Positions 8,607 through 16,022 of a stretch of DNA of 25,253 nt are shown piece by piece. The notes under the pieces were generated by a model. The model did not search any database and was not told where the DNA came from. It worked only from the letters and a program-made list of their open reading frames with translations. This stretch comes from CAVQBL01 sp963710715 (GTDB lineage: Bacteria; Pseudomonadota; Gammaproteobacteria; DSM-16500), in the NCBI GenBank assembly GCA_963710715.1, contig CAVQBL010000001.1:1-25253 (forward strand). Direction: 5' to 3'. The position numbers and the translations under genes are program-made. The stretch's first letter is position 1. Each line of letters starts with the position of its first letter.

Positions 8607-9729
8607 TTATTTTTTAGAAGAAAGAATTACCTTTCCCAAAGATATTACTGGATCCTCTTGCAAGCTTCTTTTTTTTGGTTTTAAAAAACCGATCGATGAA
8701 GTATTTTGCTTTTTATTTATAGATTTTTCTTCACTTTCATCTTTTTCTTCATTTTCATCTGCTTCTCTTTTACCTTTAGAACTTTCAGTCGCGTTACCTT
8801 GAACATCATTTGAAGGTAAGAGAGAGTTTGTTTCTCCTAAAGACATTTCTACAACATCTTTATCATCATTAGAGTTATCAAGATTTGATGGAATTTTTTG
8901 TCTTTCATTTGCAGGTTCTTTTTCATCCATTCCCCTAGAGCACAAACTTTCAGTTTTGCTACCCTGAGACCTCATAGCAGATAATAAAAGAGTAACAATA
9001 TCGTGGCGGTTATTTTCTATTGCTAGCATAAGCGGCGTAGCACCGTCCTTGCGTTTTGCGTTTATTTGAATATCCTTAACACCCAAGAGCAGCTCAACAA
9101 CTTCGAAATGACCCTTCTGTGCAGCTAGATGCAGCGGGGTATCACCTTGTCGATAGGAAAGCGGCGCATTCACTTGAACATCCGAAACAGCTAAGAGCAG
9201 CCTAACAACTTCGACATGACCCTCAGCTACAGCAATACAAAGTGGGGTCATATAACCTCCAGATGACCTGGTTCTATAAAAACAGAAACCCACTTCATTC
9301 ACTTTAATGTCTGGAGCAGTCAAGAGCAGCCCAACGACTTTGACATGACCGTTCATTGCAGCAGCACAAAGTGGATTCCGACCAGGGGTCCTACTCTCCC
9401 GCTGCAGATTTGACAGAATTGCATTCACTTGAATACCCTTAACACCCAGAGCAGCTTAACAATTTCGACATGGCCAGCCTCTGCGGCATCATAAAGTGGG
9501 GTCAAATAAGTAGCACCAACACGCGCCCGAACTGCATTCACTTGAATATCCTTAACGCGCAAGAGCTGCTTAACAATTTCGACATGACCGCCCTGTGCTG
9601 CAGCATGAAGCGGAGTACCATACCAGTCTCTAGACGGAACATCACTAACTCCATTAACTTGAATACCAGGCAGAGTTAAAAGTAACTCAACCACTTCCAG
9701 ATGCCCGTATAAAGCAGCCATGAAAAAGA
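8607..9729 (-). pseudogene. Ankyrin-repeat protein, frameshifted and truncated by IS3 copy 1
   Basis: Read on the minus strand, two frames form one ankyrin-repeat protein. The upstream frame (9721-9425) has repeats with G(H)xEVVELLL and PLHAAAQGGHVEIVKQLL. The downstream frame (9428-8607) carries four more repeats (for example PLHLAAQKGHFEVVELL) and a charged, low-complexity C-terminal tail of about 110 residues. They join near 9448-9452: one T is missing compared with the equivalent spot in another repeat (CTGCTCTGGGTG against CTGCTCTTGGGTG at about 9087). The 5' part is lost at the IS3 left end at 9730, since the visible frame opens in mid-repeat. Ankyrin repeats mediate protein binding. 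In intracellular bacteria such proteins are often secreted effectors, but nothing here proves secretion. Confidence 0.85.
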
Positions 9730-9794
9730 TGATCTAGCCCCGACTTCACGGACACCTCACTAAGAGAGTAAACTCTCTGATATTGAGGTGAAAA

Positions 9795-10094
9795 ATGAAC
9801 GAAAATAATCCAAAGAAAGAAACAACCCGAAAGAAATATAGTCCACAGTTTAAAGATCAAGCAGTAGAGCGTGCAAAAAAAGATGGTGTCCCGCAAGCAG
9901 CCAAAGATTTAGGTATCCCTGAATCTATGCTTTATTACTGGCGTAGCCAGAAAAATAAAGGTGGTAATACGATTGAAAATCAAAAACTTCAGCAAGCTGA
10001 AATGGCAAGACTTAAACGCGAAGTTGATCGCCTGGAGCAGGAAAACGCCTTTTTAAAAAAGGTGGCCACGTACTTCACGAAAGAATCGAAGTGA
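9795..10094 (+). CDS. IS3-family transposase OrfA (copy 1)
   Basis: The 99-residue protein has an N-terminal helix-turn-helix (YSPQFKDQAVERAKKDGVPQ, then ...LGIPESMLYYWR) that binds the IS ends, and a C-terminal leucine-zipper-like coiled coil (LKREVDRLEQENAFLKKVA). Near its end the heptamer AAAAAAG (10055-10061) lies in the A-AAA-AAG phase, the classic slippery site for the -1 shift that makes the OrfAB transposase. The OrfA stop overlaps the GTG that begins orfB (GTGA). OrfA alone normally acts as a regulator of transposition. Confidence 0.93.
   Translation: MNENNPKKETTRKKYSPQFKDQAVERAKKDGVPQAAKDLGIPESMLYYWRSQKNKGGNTIENQKLQQAEMARLKREVDRLEQENAFLKKVATYFTKESK
10055..10061 (+). promoter_or_regulatory. 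-1 programmed frameshift heptamer AAAAAAG (IS3 copy 1)
   Basis: In the OrfA frame the bases read TTA AAA AAG, that is A-AAA-AAG in the X-XXY-YYZ phase. A -1 slip moves ribosomes into the OrfB frame, which stays open through GGHVLHERIEVRY into the OrfB body. This matches the known mode of expression of IS3-family transposases. Confidence 0.82.
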
Positions 10095-10951
10095 GGTACA
10101 CCATGATAAAGAAAAATAAAAATAACTTTCCCGTGAGAATGATGTGCAGCATGCTTTCTGTTTCGCCGAGTGGTTATTACGATTGGCGAGATCGGCCACT
10201 GTCACTACGTGCTCAGGAAAATGTTCTGTTAGCAGATAAAATAAAGACTATTTTTGACGAAGAACACTCTCGCGCTGGCGCCAAACGCATTGCAAAACGC
10301 TTAAAAGCAGAAGGTACTCAGGTAAGTCATCATCGTGTTGCAAGGATTATGCGATCAAATAGTTGGCGTGCGAAAGCAGCAAAAAAATTCAAAGCAACGA
10401 CAAACAGTAATCATAAATTGCCGGTAGCGCTGAATTTATTGCAGCAAAATTTCATTGCTAGCAAGCCAAATGAAAAATGGGTGTCTGACATTACCTACAT
10501 CTGGACAGATGAAGGCTGGCTTTATCTCGCGGTTGTAATGGATTTATATTCACGTATGGTAGTTGGTTGGTCGCTATCGGAGCGCATGACATCAAAGCTT
10601 GTCATTGATGCATTACAAATGGCAATTTGGCAGCGTAAAAAACCACGTGGCGTTATCATTCATTCTGACCGCGGCAGTCAATACTGCTCTCATGAATATC
10701 AGGAATTATTAGCTGATAATGGCTTTATTTGCAGCATGAGTAAACGTGGTGATTGTTACGATAACGCCAGCATGGAAAGCTGGAATCACAGCTTCAAGGT
10801 TGAAGCTATTCATGGTGAAAAATTTTCAACACGTGCTTATGCAAAAAATCACGTGTTTGATTATATCGATGTATATTACAATCGAAAACGTCTTCACTCT
10901 AAACTTGGCTATTTAAGCCCAGTGCGTTTTGAAGAACAAATGGTCGCTTAG
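10091..10951 (+). CDS. IS3-family transposase OrfB with DDE core (copy 1)
   Basis: The 286-residue integrase-core (rve) protein starts with the HTH_21-type region (HSRAGAKRIAKRLKAEGTQV) and then the DDE triad: first D in WVSDITYIWT, second in IIHSDRGSQY, E in SFKVEAIHGE. It is expressed mainly as an OrfAB fusion through the -1 frameshift at 10055-10061; the OrfB frame is open across that junction with no stop. A GTG at 10091 could also start it alone. Against copy 2 there are a few substitutions (for example R/S, D/A and E/D near the N-terminus), and no lesions in either copy. Confidence 0.93.
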   Translation: MRYTMIKKNKNNFPVRMMCSMLSVSPSGYYDWRDRPLSLRAQENVLLADKIKTIFDEEHSRAGAKRIAKRLKAEGTQVSHHRVARIMRSNSWRAKAAKKFKATTNSNHKLPVALNLLQQNFIASKPNEKWVSDITYIWTDEGWLYLAVVMDLYSRMVVGWSLSERMTSKLVIDALQMAIWQRKKPRGVIIHSDRGSQYCSHEYQELLADNGFICSMSKRGDCYDNASMESWNHSFKVEAIHGEKFSTRAYAKNHVFDYIDVYYNRKRLHSKLGYLSPVRFEEQMVA

Positions 10952-10972
10952 TTATGTGTCCGTTTTTTCGGG

Positions 10973-11665
10973 GTGAGATCAAACAAAATTGGTTTAAAAG
11001 TCCCGGATAGTTTTATTACTTCGGGTGATTGGTTAAAGCCAGAAATCTGGTGTAATTATATATCTGATCGACAAATTAATCATAACGGCGGATTTACAGT
11101 AGAAAGCCACATTATGAGCACCTGGATATCTAACGCATACAATGCTCAAAAAAATACTCCAGGTGATTTTTCATTACTCCAACATTACGGATTACCTACA
11201 CGTTTTTTAGACTGGACAGAAAATCGAAAAAAAGCAGCTTTTTTTGCAGCTTATTACAACCTTGGGCTACAAAATAGAGCAAATAATATAGCTATATTTG
11301 CGATAAGGGAAATAAAAAAACATAATAACCTAGCAATTAGCAACAAACACTTACGATACGAGAATACTTTCTTACATGCACAAGATGGTCTTTTTACTGA
11401 TACAAGCGGTTATAGTGAAAAATATTTTTTAACTCATGGAGAATTCCCCTCCCTTGAAAACATGCATGAAGAATACCCTGATAATTTTTTACTTACAAAA
11501 TTTATTCTTCCCATCAACTCTATACGTTCGCTCCTCAATCGATTAGAAAAAGATGGAATATTTCTTGCTAGCATGATGCCTGACTATAGGTCAGTTGCAG
11601 AGCAAATAAAATCTGAAGTTGAAACTAAAAATTTATACACCCCTATAACCCAAGAAATTGCTTAA
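10973..11665 (+). pseudogene. FRG-domain protein, N-terminus lost at the IS3 junction
   Basis: The open frame passes out of the IS right end into host DNA at 10982. It contains the core of an FRG domain: SLLQHYGLPTRFLDWTENRK, then AAFFAAYY, a pattern (LLQHxGLPTRLLDWT.....A) that is diagnostic. The N-terminal Phe/Trp-Arg-Gly motif that names the family is absent because the gene is cut at 10981/10982. The GTG at 10973 lies inside the IS and could give a 230-residue truncated product. FRG proteins are of poorly known function and often sit in defence islands. No lesion follows the truncation. Confidence 0.78.
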
Positions 11666-11919
11666 CTCGCTTTTCTTCAAATCAGCATGGCCTACTAAAT
11701 TTTTAGAATCTCACTGAAGCAAATTTTTTGCTGGCCGGCTCAATTGATCTGCGACAGTCATTTAAAAGAGAGACCCCCGATTCAATTCCCACTTGCGGAA
11801 TTTAATTGATGCAAATTTTGATGTATTACCAAGAATGGGCATGTGTCCCCGCAATGTCCCCGGAGCTTAATTACTTTTTAAAAAATAAATTATAAATCAA
11901 TTTGTTACAGTGAAAAGTT

Positions 11920-11948
11920 CGCGCGTTCGATTCCCGCCGCTTCCACCA
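11920..11948 (+). repeat. tRNA 3'-end-like sequence, probable attachment-site relic
   Basis: CGTTCGATTCCCGCCGCTTC followed by CACCA has the T-loop TTCGATT, a T-stem half, seven acceptor bases (CGCTTCC) and ACCA, exactly as at the 3' end of a tRNA (or tmRNA). The opposite T-stem strand is imperfect and no tRNA body lies upstream, so this is not a functional tRNA. Such 3'-end copies are what tyrosine-integrase islands leave behind (attL or attR). The AT-rich block just before it recurs near 8500. Confidence 0.65.
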
Positions 11949-12058
11949 ATTTTAAAAACATGAAAGACAATCAAAGACAGCGAAAGACTATTATAAATCA
12001 TAGGGTTACTTTTAATATTTTCCCTGAGTAGTTGTCTTTCGTGGCCTTTCACGGCCCT

Positions 12059-12104
12059 GAGCTTGCCCCGTAATTTTTGCGAAAATTGCCCCGTTTTAGC
12101 CCCG
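12059..12104 (+). repeat. att-like GCCCCG repeat block 2
   Basis: CTTGCCCCGTAA at 12062-12073 and TTGCCCCGTTTTAGCCCCG at 12086-12104 form short direct repeats. The second is an exact 19-bp copy of 8474-8492. Together with the tRNA-like end at 11920-11948 they look like the integrase-binding region of an island end. No integrase gene adjoins this copy; an integrase relic lies at about 13750-14032. Confidence 0.5.
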
Positions 12105-12178
12105 TAAGATGTTCAAACATAACCCACTTTTATTTAAAAATCCTTTTCGGTCTCATCACATTTTTTAGCTTTTTCTTG

Positions 12179-13129
12179 TTATAGGATTATCTCCTTTGCA
12201 TCTAACTCACTTATTCGCCAATTAGAACCATCAATCCTGCTTGGTATTTTCGGATGTGGCGTTTCATCATCCAACAAGATGTAAGAATCAGTTCCAATAA
12301 AATTTCGTGGGAAAATAACAAGGCACAGTTTCCCTGTAAGCTTTGAAGGATAAAGAATGCCTTCGATTCCAGACGAATAAATAAGATGCCCAAATATCTG
12401 TGAATTTGAAGGCACATCATAGTTACTTGGCAACTGCCGCCAATCATGATGTAACAATGTTTCGCACAACTTATCAGCCGTTTTAACAACATCCGGGCTT
12501 TCAACTTTTAAATTTTTTGCAGCTTTTTTTAATTCATTAGATAGTTTGAAATTTTTAATTAACTCAACAATCGGTTTAAGATTTTCAGCTTTAGTTAAAT
12601 CAAAAACTTTATCCAATTTACCACTCACTGAAACAATAGCTTCTGATGATGGATTAGTTAAGGCTATTTCACGTGCAGAAAGATTAAAACCTTCAGGTAC
12701 AGGTTCTTGACCGAGATGCTCTTGCAATGCTGTATCTTTATCTTGTGCTAGATACAAGCCTGGAAAAGTGGGAACTTCTGTATTAACTGCTGCCCCAGTA
12801 TTAAATCTTCCTCCAATAAAAGTGAGACTGCCAAATGTTGATAATGGATGCCAGCTATATTTGTATTTTATAGCCCTTTGCCATTTCTGCGGTGCGTATG
12901 GAATGCAAGTTTGAATAAGCGCTTCTTTAATTTTCTCTTGAATTGCGTTTCTTTGATGAGCAAGCTCAGCATAATAATCCCATTGATACTTCACAAGCGC
13001 AGCAGTAACCTGCTTAGCCGCACGCATGTCAGCAAGCGTACCAGCCTCAAGCAGGTATTGTACTGAACCTTTTGGAAATTTAGGCTTATTTCTGTTCGAG
13101 CTTGTTTTTCTGCCTCGATGTTTTTTCAT
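12179..13129 (-). CDS. RES-domain toxin (NAD+-degrading family)
   Basis: The 316-residue minus-strand protein has the RES signature: FIGGRFNTG (R108), then LYLAQDKDTALQEHLG (Y126, E137) and a later GHLIYSSGIEGILYPS block with the conserved Ser. RES toxins of Xre-RES modules destroy NAD+ by phosphorolysis, with Arg, Glu and Ser in the active site. The protein is longer than the usual 150-230 residues because of an N-terminal extension of about 90 basic, helical residues (KYQWDYYAELAHQRNAIQEK). It lies directly downstream of the antitoxin gene and overlaps it by 44 nt, in the common antitoxin-first order. The frame is intact. Confidence 0.87.
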   Translation of the reverse strand: MKKHRGRKTSSNRNKPKFPKGSVQYLLEAGTLADMRAAKQVTAALVKYQWDYYAELAHQRNAIQEKIKEALIQTCIPYAPQKWQRAIKYKYSWHPLSTFGSLTFIGGRFNTGAAVNTEVPTFPGLYLAQDKDTALQEHLGQEPVPEGFNLSAREIALTNPSSEAIVSVSGKLDKVFDLTKAENLKPIVELIKNFKLSNELKKAAKNLKVESPDVVKTADKLCETLLHHDWRQLPSNYDVPSNSQIFGHLIYSSGIEGILYPSKLTGKLCLVIFPRNFIGTDSYILLDDETPHPKIPSRIDGSNWRISELDAKEIIL

Positions 13130-13526
13130 CTAAATTATCTCTCTGATTTTCATCTAAGGCAGTTTGAATAAAATTAAGCAATTTTTTAAATCGCCCGACT
13201 CGTATCATATCCCTAGGTGACATCCCTCCAAGAAGTAGATTAGGCATAAAAAACCAAATAATTGTTTTTTTCTCATCATGAAAAAAACCAGCCACCAAAT
13301 TCAACGCCGTAGCCCATTGAGTAAGACGTTCCCTAAGCTCAGCAGGCATTTTCTTCTCATCATATCGAATTGAAGAAAGTGGAACATTTGTTGCTACTGA
13401 TACATCCTCTTTCTTATACTTCAGAAGTTTTACAACCTTCTCCCCATCAACAAATGCACTCTCATCAAAAAAATGAAAGTAGTCTTGAGGAGAAGTTCTA
13501 AATAAAGAGGGTTGTGGTAATGCCAT
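13086..13526 (-). CDS. Xre/MbcA/ParS-type antitoxin (DUF2384), partner of the RES toxin
   Basis: The product is 146 residues from the chosen ATG at 13526, which has a strong GGAGG ribosome site four bases upstream (13531-13535). A longer reading from 13553 lacks such a site and would run into the palindrome. The C-terminal half holds the toxin-binding signature of the family: FMPNLLLGGMSPRDMIRVGR, then FKKLLNFIQTAL. The N-terminal part (KLLKYKKEDVSVATNVPLSS) could be the Xre-type helix-turn-helix that represses the operon. Antitoxins of this class block the RES active site. The gene and toxin overlap by 44 nt, so they are co-translated. The perfect inverted repeat at 13543-13566 is the likely operator. 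Confidence 0.86.
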   Translation of the reverse strand: MALPQPSLFRTSPQDYFHFFDESAFVDGEKVVKLLKYKKEDVSVATNVPLSSIRYDEKKMPAELRERLTQWATALNLVAGFFHDEKKTIIWFFMPNLLLGGMSPRDMIRVGRFKKLLNFIQTALDENQRDNLDEKTSRQKNKLEQK

Positions 13527-13542
13527 ATAACCTCCAAAAGCC

Positions 13543-13566
13543 TTATTTAACAAATATGTTAAATAA
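13543..13566. promoter_or_regulatory. Perfect 9-bp palindrome, candidate operator of the RES/Xre operon
   Basis: TTATTTAAC, a 6-base spacer AAATAT and GTTAAATAA form a perfect inverted repeat just upstream of the antitoxin's GGAGG site, inside a very AT-rich stretch suited to a promoter. Xre-type antitoxins usually repress their own operon by binding such palindromes. Binding is inferred; the symmetry is seen directly. Confidence 0.68.
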
Positions 13567-13749
13567 AATATACATTATTTTACCTTATTTACACCATAAA
13601 TATACCATATTTTTCCACATATAGATATTTTATATCGCAAGAATTACGTCACTTTTAATTAGCCCAAAAGATACTGGTAATTCATTTTTTTCAGACTAAG
13701 CCGCTCCCACCCGCACTAGAACCATAAAAGCACAGAAAGCTTATACTTA

Positions 13750-14032
13750 TTTGGAAGGTAGTCGTGTATTTTACACCCACGCACGAATGTCCATGGGAAA
13801 CAGATGCACAAATTTGCAAAATTTGCTGAGTACATATCCTTAAAAAAGCAAAAGTTCGCTATCGTAACCCTTATCAAACACGCCACGCCTTACGCATAAT
13901 GATGCTATCAGCTAGCGAAAATCCTCTTTGGATTGCCAATCAAATGGGGCACAAAAACACAGAAATGATCATCAAGCGGCTACGCTCGTTGGATACCTGA
14001 TAAATCAAACTATAGCAGGCTACACGCCGATT
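13750..14032 (+). pseudogene. Tyrosine recombinase (phage-type integrase), C-terminal relic
   Basis: Several frames together read as the end of a phage-type integrase: VFYTHARMS, WETDAQICKIC, stop, VHILKKAKVRYRNPYQTRHA, then MMLSASENPLWIANQMGHKN and TEMIIK, and in another frame YARWIPDKSNYSRLHAD. The catalytic RxxH box is kept as TRHA, but the ordinary HT(Y/F)AS after it is damaged. At least two frameshifts (about 13793 and 13977) and an internal stop (about 13828) are present, and the N-terminal and core halves are missing. The relic probably belonged to one of the islands that left the att-like sequences nearby. Confidence 0.75.
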
Positions 14033-14107
14033 AAAAATTGGCAATTTTCAGTTGATGCAGCTGAAAGCACACCGCTTGAAAAAGCTAGAAAAACCTAGCA
14101 ATGTCTT

Positions 14108-14458
14108 TCATCCTAACGATTTGAGATTATCAATTCCATTCCCATACAAAAAAGAAAACTCTCCTTCTTCATTAAAATTAATTGATTTTGCCTGTCCACA
14201 AGCATTCCATATTAAATCAAATGATTGCTTGAGCAAAGTTCCCGCCAATACGGGAGAAACAGCTAATTCATTAATCTCAAATTCAGGTAGAACTAAAATA
14301 TCACGATCAATTGGGCTACCATTCATCATTCCACCTATACCATCCACTCCCATTTTGAAACCTTTAACACCCATAAAAGTTAAAGCACAATAAAATGGTG
14401 GGCTGATTCCAAGACATGACAATGCTTTCATATACTTAACAAGTGCCCTAATTAGTTG
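14108..14458 (-). pseudogene. AlbA/Schlafen-like ATP-binding protein, C-terminal relic cut by IS3 copy 2
   Basis: The minus-strand frame opens at the IS end (QLIRALVKYMKALSCLGISP) and runs to a stop at 14108. The sequence, with PPFYCALTFMGVKGFKMGV, IDRDILVLPEFEIN and LLKQSFDLIWNACG, resembles the C-terminal region of bacterial 'ATP-binding proteins' with an AlbA_2 (Schlafen-like) N-terminal domain. The N-terminal domain is absent, lost at 14458/14459 where IS3 copy 2 begins. It is clearly non-functional. The family call rests on pattern memory of the C-terminal region and is moderately sure. Confidence 0.5.
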
Positions 14459-14523
14459 TGATCTAGCCCCGACTTCACGGACACCTCACTAAGAGAGTAA
14501 ACTCTCTGATATTGAGGTGAAAA

Positions 14524-14823
14524 ATGAACGAAAATAATCCAAAGAAAGAAACAACCCGAAAGAAATATAGTCCACAGTTTAAAGATCAAGCAGTAGAGCG
14601 TGCAAAAAAAGATGGTGTCCCGCAAGCAGCCAAAGATTTAGGTATCCCTGAATCTATGCTTTATTACTGGCGTAGCCAGAAAAATAAAGGTGGTAATACG
14701 ATTGAAAATCAAAAACTTCAGCAAGCTGAAATGACAAGACTTAAACGCGAAGTTGATCGCCTGGAGCAGGAAAACGCCTTTTTAAAAAAGGTGGCCACGT
14801 ACTTCACGAAAGAATCGAAGTGA
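14524..14823 (+). CDS. IS3-family transposase OrfA (copy 2)
   Basis: This 99-residue protein is identical to OrfA of copy 1 except for one visible change (MTRLK instead of MARLK). It has the same helix-turn-helix, leucine-zipper-like helix and slippery A-AAA-AAG heptamer (14784-14790) for the -1 shift into orfB. The stop overlaps the orfB GTG start (GTGA). Confidence 0.93.
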   Translation: MNENNPKKETTRKKYSPQFKDQAVERAKKDGVPQAAKDLGIPESMLYYWRSQKNKGGNTIENQKLQQAEMTRLKREVDRLEQENAFLKKVATYFTKESK

Positions 14824-15680
14824 GGTACACCATGATAAAGAAAAATAAAAATAACTTTCCCGTGAGCATGATGTGCAGCATGCTTTCTGTTTCGCCGAGT
14901 GGTTATTACGATTGGCGAGATCGGCCACTGTCACTACGTGCTCAGGAAAATGTTCTGTTAGCAGCTAAAATAAGGACTATTTTTGACGATGAACACTCTC
15001 GCGCTGGCGCCAAACGCATTGCAAAGCGCCTAAAAGCAGAAGGCACTCAGGTAAGCCGTCATCGTGTTGCAAGAATTATGCGATCAAATGGTTGGCGTGC
15101 GAAAGCAGCAAAAAAATTCAAAGCAACGACAAACAGTAATCATAAATTGCCGGTAGCGCTGAATTTATTGCAGCAAAATTTCTTTGCTAGCAAGCCAAAT
15201 GAAAAATGGGTATCTGACATTACCTACATCTGGACAGATGAAGGCTGGCTTTATCTTGCGGTTGTAATGGATTTATATTCACGCATGGTAGTTGGTTGGT
15301 CGCTATCGGAGCGCATGACATCAAAGCTTGTCATTGATGCATTACAAATGGCAATTTGGCAGCGTAAAAAACCACGTGGCGTTATCATTCATTCTGACCG
15401 CGGCAGTCAATACTGCTCTCATGAATATCAGGAATTATTAGCTGATAATGGCTTTATTTGCAGCATGAGTAAACGTGGTGATTGTTACGATAACGCCAGC
15501 ATGGAAAGCTGGAATCACAGCTTCAAGGTTGAAGCTATTCATGGTGAAAAATTTTCAACACGTGCTTATGCAAAAAATCACGTGTTTGATTATATCGATG
15601 TATATTACAATCGAAAACGTCTTCACTCTAAACTTGGCTATTTAAGCCCAGTGCGTTTTGAAGAACAAATGGTCGCTTAG
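14820..15680 (+). CDS. IS3-family transposase OrfB with DDE core (copy 2)
   Basis: This 286-residue integrase-core protein has the intact DDE triad (WVSDITYIWT, IIHSDRGSQY, SFKVEAIHGE). Differences from copy 1 lie mostly in the first third (for example VSMM for VRMM, AAKIRTIFDD for ADKIKTIFDE, SRHRV for SHHRV, FFASK for FIASK), while the last half is identical. That uneven pattern could reflect gene conversion between the copies. It is probably made as an OrfAB fusion by frameshifting. Confidence 0.93.
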   Translation: MRYTMIKKNKNNFPVSMMCSMLSVSPSGYYDWRDRPLSLRAQENVLLAAKIRTIFDDEHSRAGAKRIAKRLKAEGTQVSRHRVARIMRSNGWRAKAAKKFKATTNSNHKLPVALNLLQQNFFASKPNEKWVSDITYIWTDEGWLYLAVVMDLYSRMVVGWSLSERMTSKLVIDALQMAIWQRKKPRGVIIHSDRGSQYCSHEYQELLADNGFICSMSKRGDCYDNASMESWNHSFKVEAIHGEKFSTRAYAKNHVFDYIDVYYNRKRLHSKLGYLSPVRFEEQMVA

Positions 15681-15709
15681 TTATGTGTCCGTTTTTTCGG
15701 GGTGAGATC

Positions 15710-15817
15710 ATAATTAGCATCATTGGGATATGGCTTATTTACCGAACCCTCAATCAACTAAAAATCATTGTCCGACAATTACAAGATTTTCGAAAAATGA
15801 GGTGGTATCGTGAGTAA
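15710..15817 (+). pseudogene. Small membrane protein fragment after IS3 copy 2
   Basis: A frame without a start leaves the IS and reads IISIIGIWLIYRTLNQLKII, then VRQLQDFRKMRWYRE and a stop at 15815-15817. It is the end of a hydrophobic segment followed by a basic amphipathic tail. The next small membrane gene starts (GTG) within its last codons, an overlap of 8 nt, so the two formed an operon. The N-terminal part was removed at the IS boundary. The family is not recognised. Confidence 0.5.
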
Positions 15818-16022
15818 CACGCAAACAAATATTATGATATGCATAATTATCGTTAGTGTAGGTTACTTATTAATAGGCAAGTTCGGCAGTGCGATCCTTT
15901 TTGGTGCCTATTTAATATGCAGCGCTCTTTGGGCAATTCAAGACTATTTAAAAATCATTAGCACTCACTTAGCTGAGCTTAAAGATGAAATCAAAAATGA
16001 TCTTGAAAAAAGTAATAAATAA
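15810..16022 (+). CDS. Small membrane protein (70 aa)
   Basis: The GTG start at 15810 is preceded by GAGGTGG (15799-15805), a reasonable ribosome site, and overlaps the stop of the upstream fragment. Two hydrophobic segments (about residues 9-24 and 27-44, including the stretch IMICIIIVSVGYLLIGKFGS) suggest a hairpin in the inner membrane. The C-terminal 25 residues are charged (ELKDEIKNDLEKSNK). I do not recognise the family. It is probably a leftover of an operon truncated by IS3 copy 2, since its upstream partner is broken. Confidence 0.6.
   Translation: MSNTQTNIMICIIIVSVGYLLIGKFGSAILFGAYLICSALWAIQDYLKIISTHLAELKDEIKNDLEKSNK

Larger units (their letters stand above)
9730..10981 (+). mobile_element. 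IS3-family insertion sequence, copy 1 (1252 bp)
   Basis: The ends are imperfect inverted repeats of about 35 bp: the left begins TGATCTAGCCCCGAC and the right, reversed, begins TGATCTCACCCCGAA; both then run through CGGACAC to CTAAG. The element has the same length and nearly the same sequence as copy 2 at 14459-15710. The 3 bases on either side (AGA and AAC) do not form a target duplication, and the flanking genes differ (ankyrin on the left, FRG on the right), so DNA next to it has been deleted or rearranged since insertion. Confidence 0.93.
11666..12178. other. Intergenic stretch with att-like and tRNA-end-like relics
   Basis: No gene is visible. From left to right it holds a T-arm-like GATTCAATTCCC (about 11779-11790), paired TGTCCCCG repeats (about 11843-11861), an AT-rich block similar to 8500-8545, a tRNA-3'-end-like sequence ending CCACCA (about 11921-11948), and further GCCCCG repeats (12064-12104). 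The pattern fits repeated integration and partial loss of islands at the same kind of site. Confidence 0.55.
14459..15710 (+). mobile_element. IS3-family insertion sequence, copy 2 (1252 bp)
   Basis: It has the same ends, length and orientation as copy 1 (9730-10981) and differs by a handful of point substitutions. Flanking trinucleotides (TTG and TAA) are not duplicated. The left flank is a minus-strand gene relic and the right flank a plus-strand membrane-protein fragment, so adjacent DNA has been lost or exchanged. Together the two direct copies bracket a segment of about 3.5 kb that contains the RES/Xre pair. Confidence 0.93.

Noticed and set aside
8607..9729. CRISPR array suggested by regularly spaced similar units
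   Set aside because: The periodic similarity comes from coding ankyrin repeats, which vary in sequence and are translated; there are no spacers.
11920..11948. Functional tRNA gene
   Set aside because: Only the T-loop, acceptor strand and CCA are present; no anticodon or D arm lies upstream and the T-stem has a mismatch.
14052..14393. Plus-strand ORF of 113 residues
   Set aside because: The minus strand of the same stretch encodes a recognisable protein C-terminus that opens straight from the IS end; the plus frame has low-complexity composition and no family pattern.
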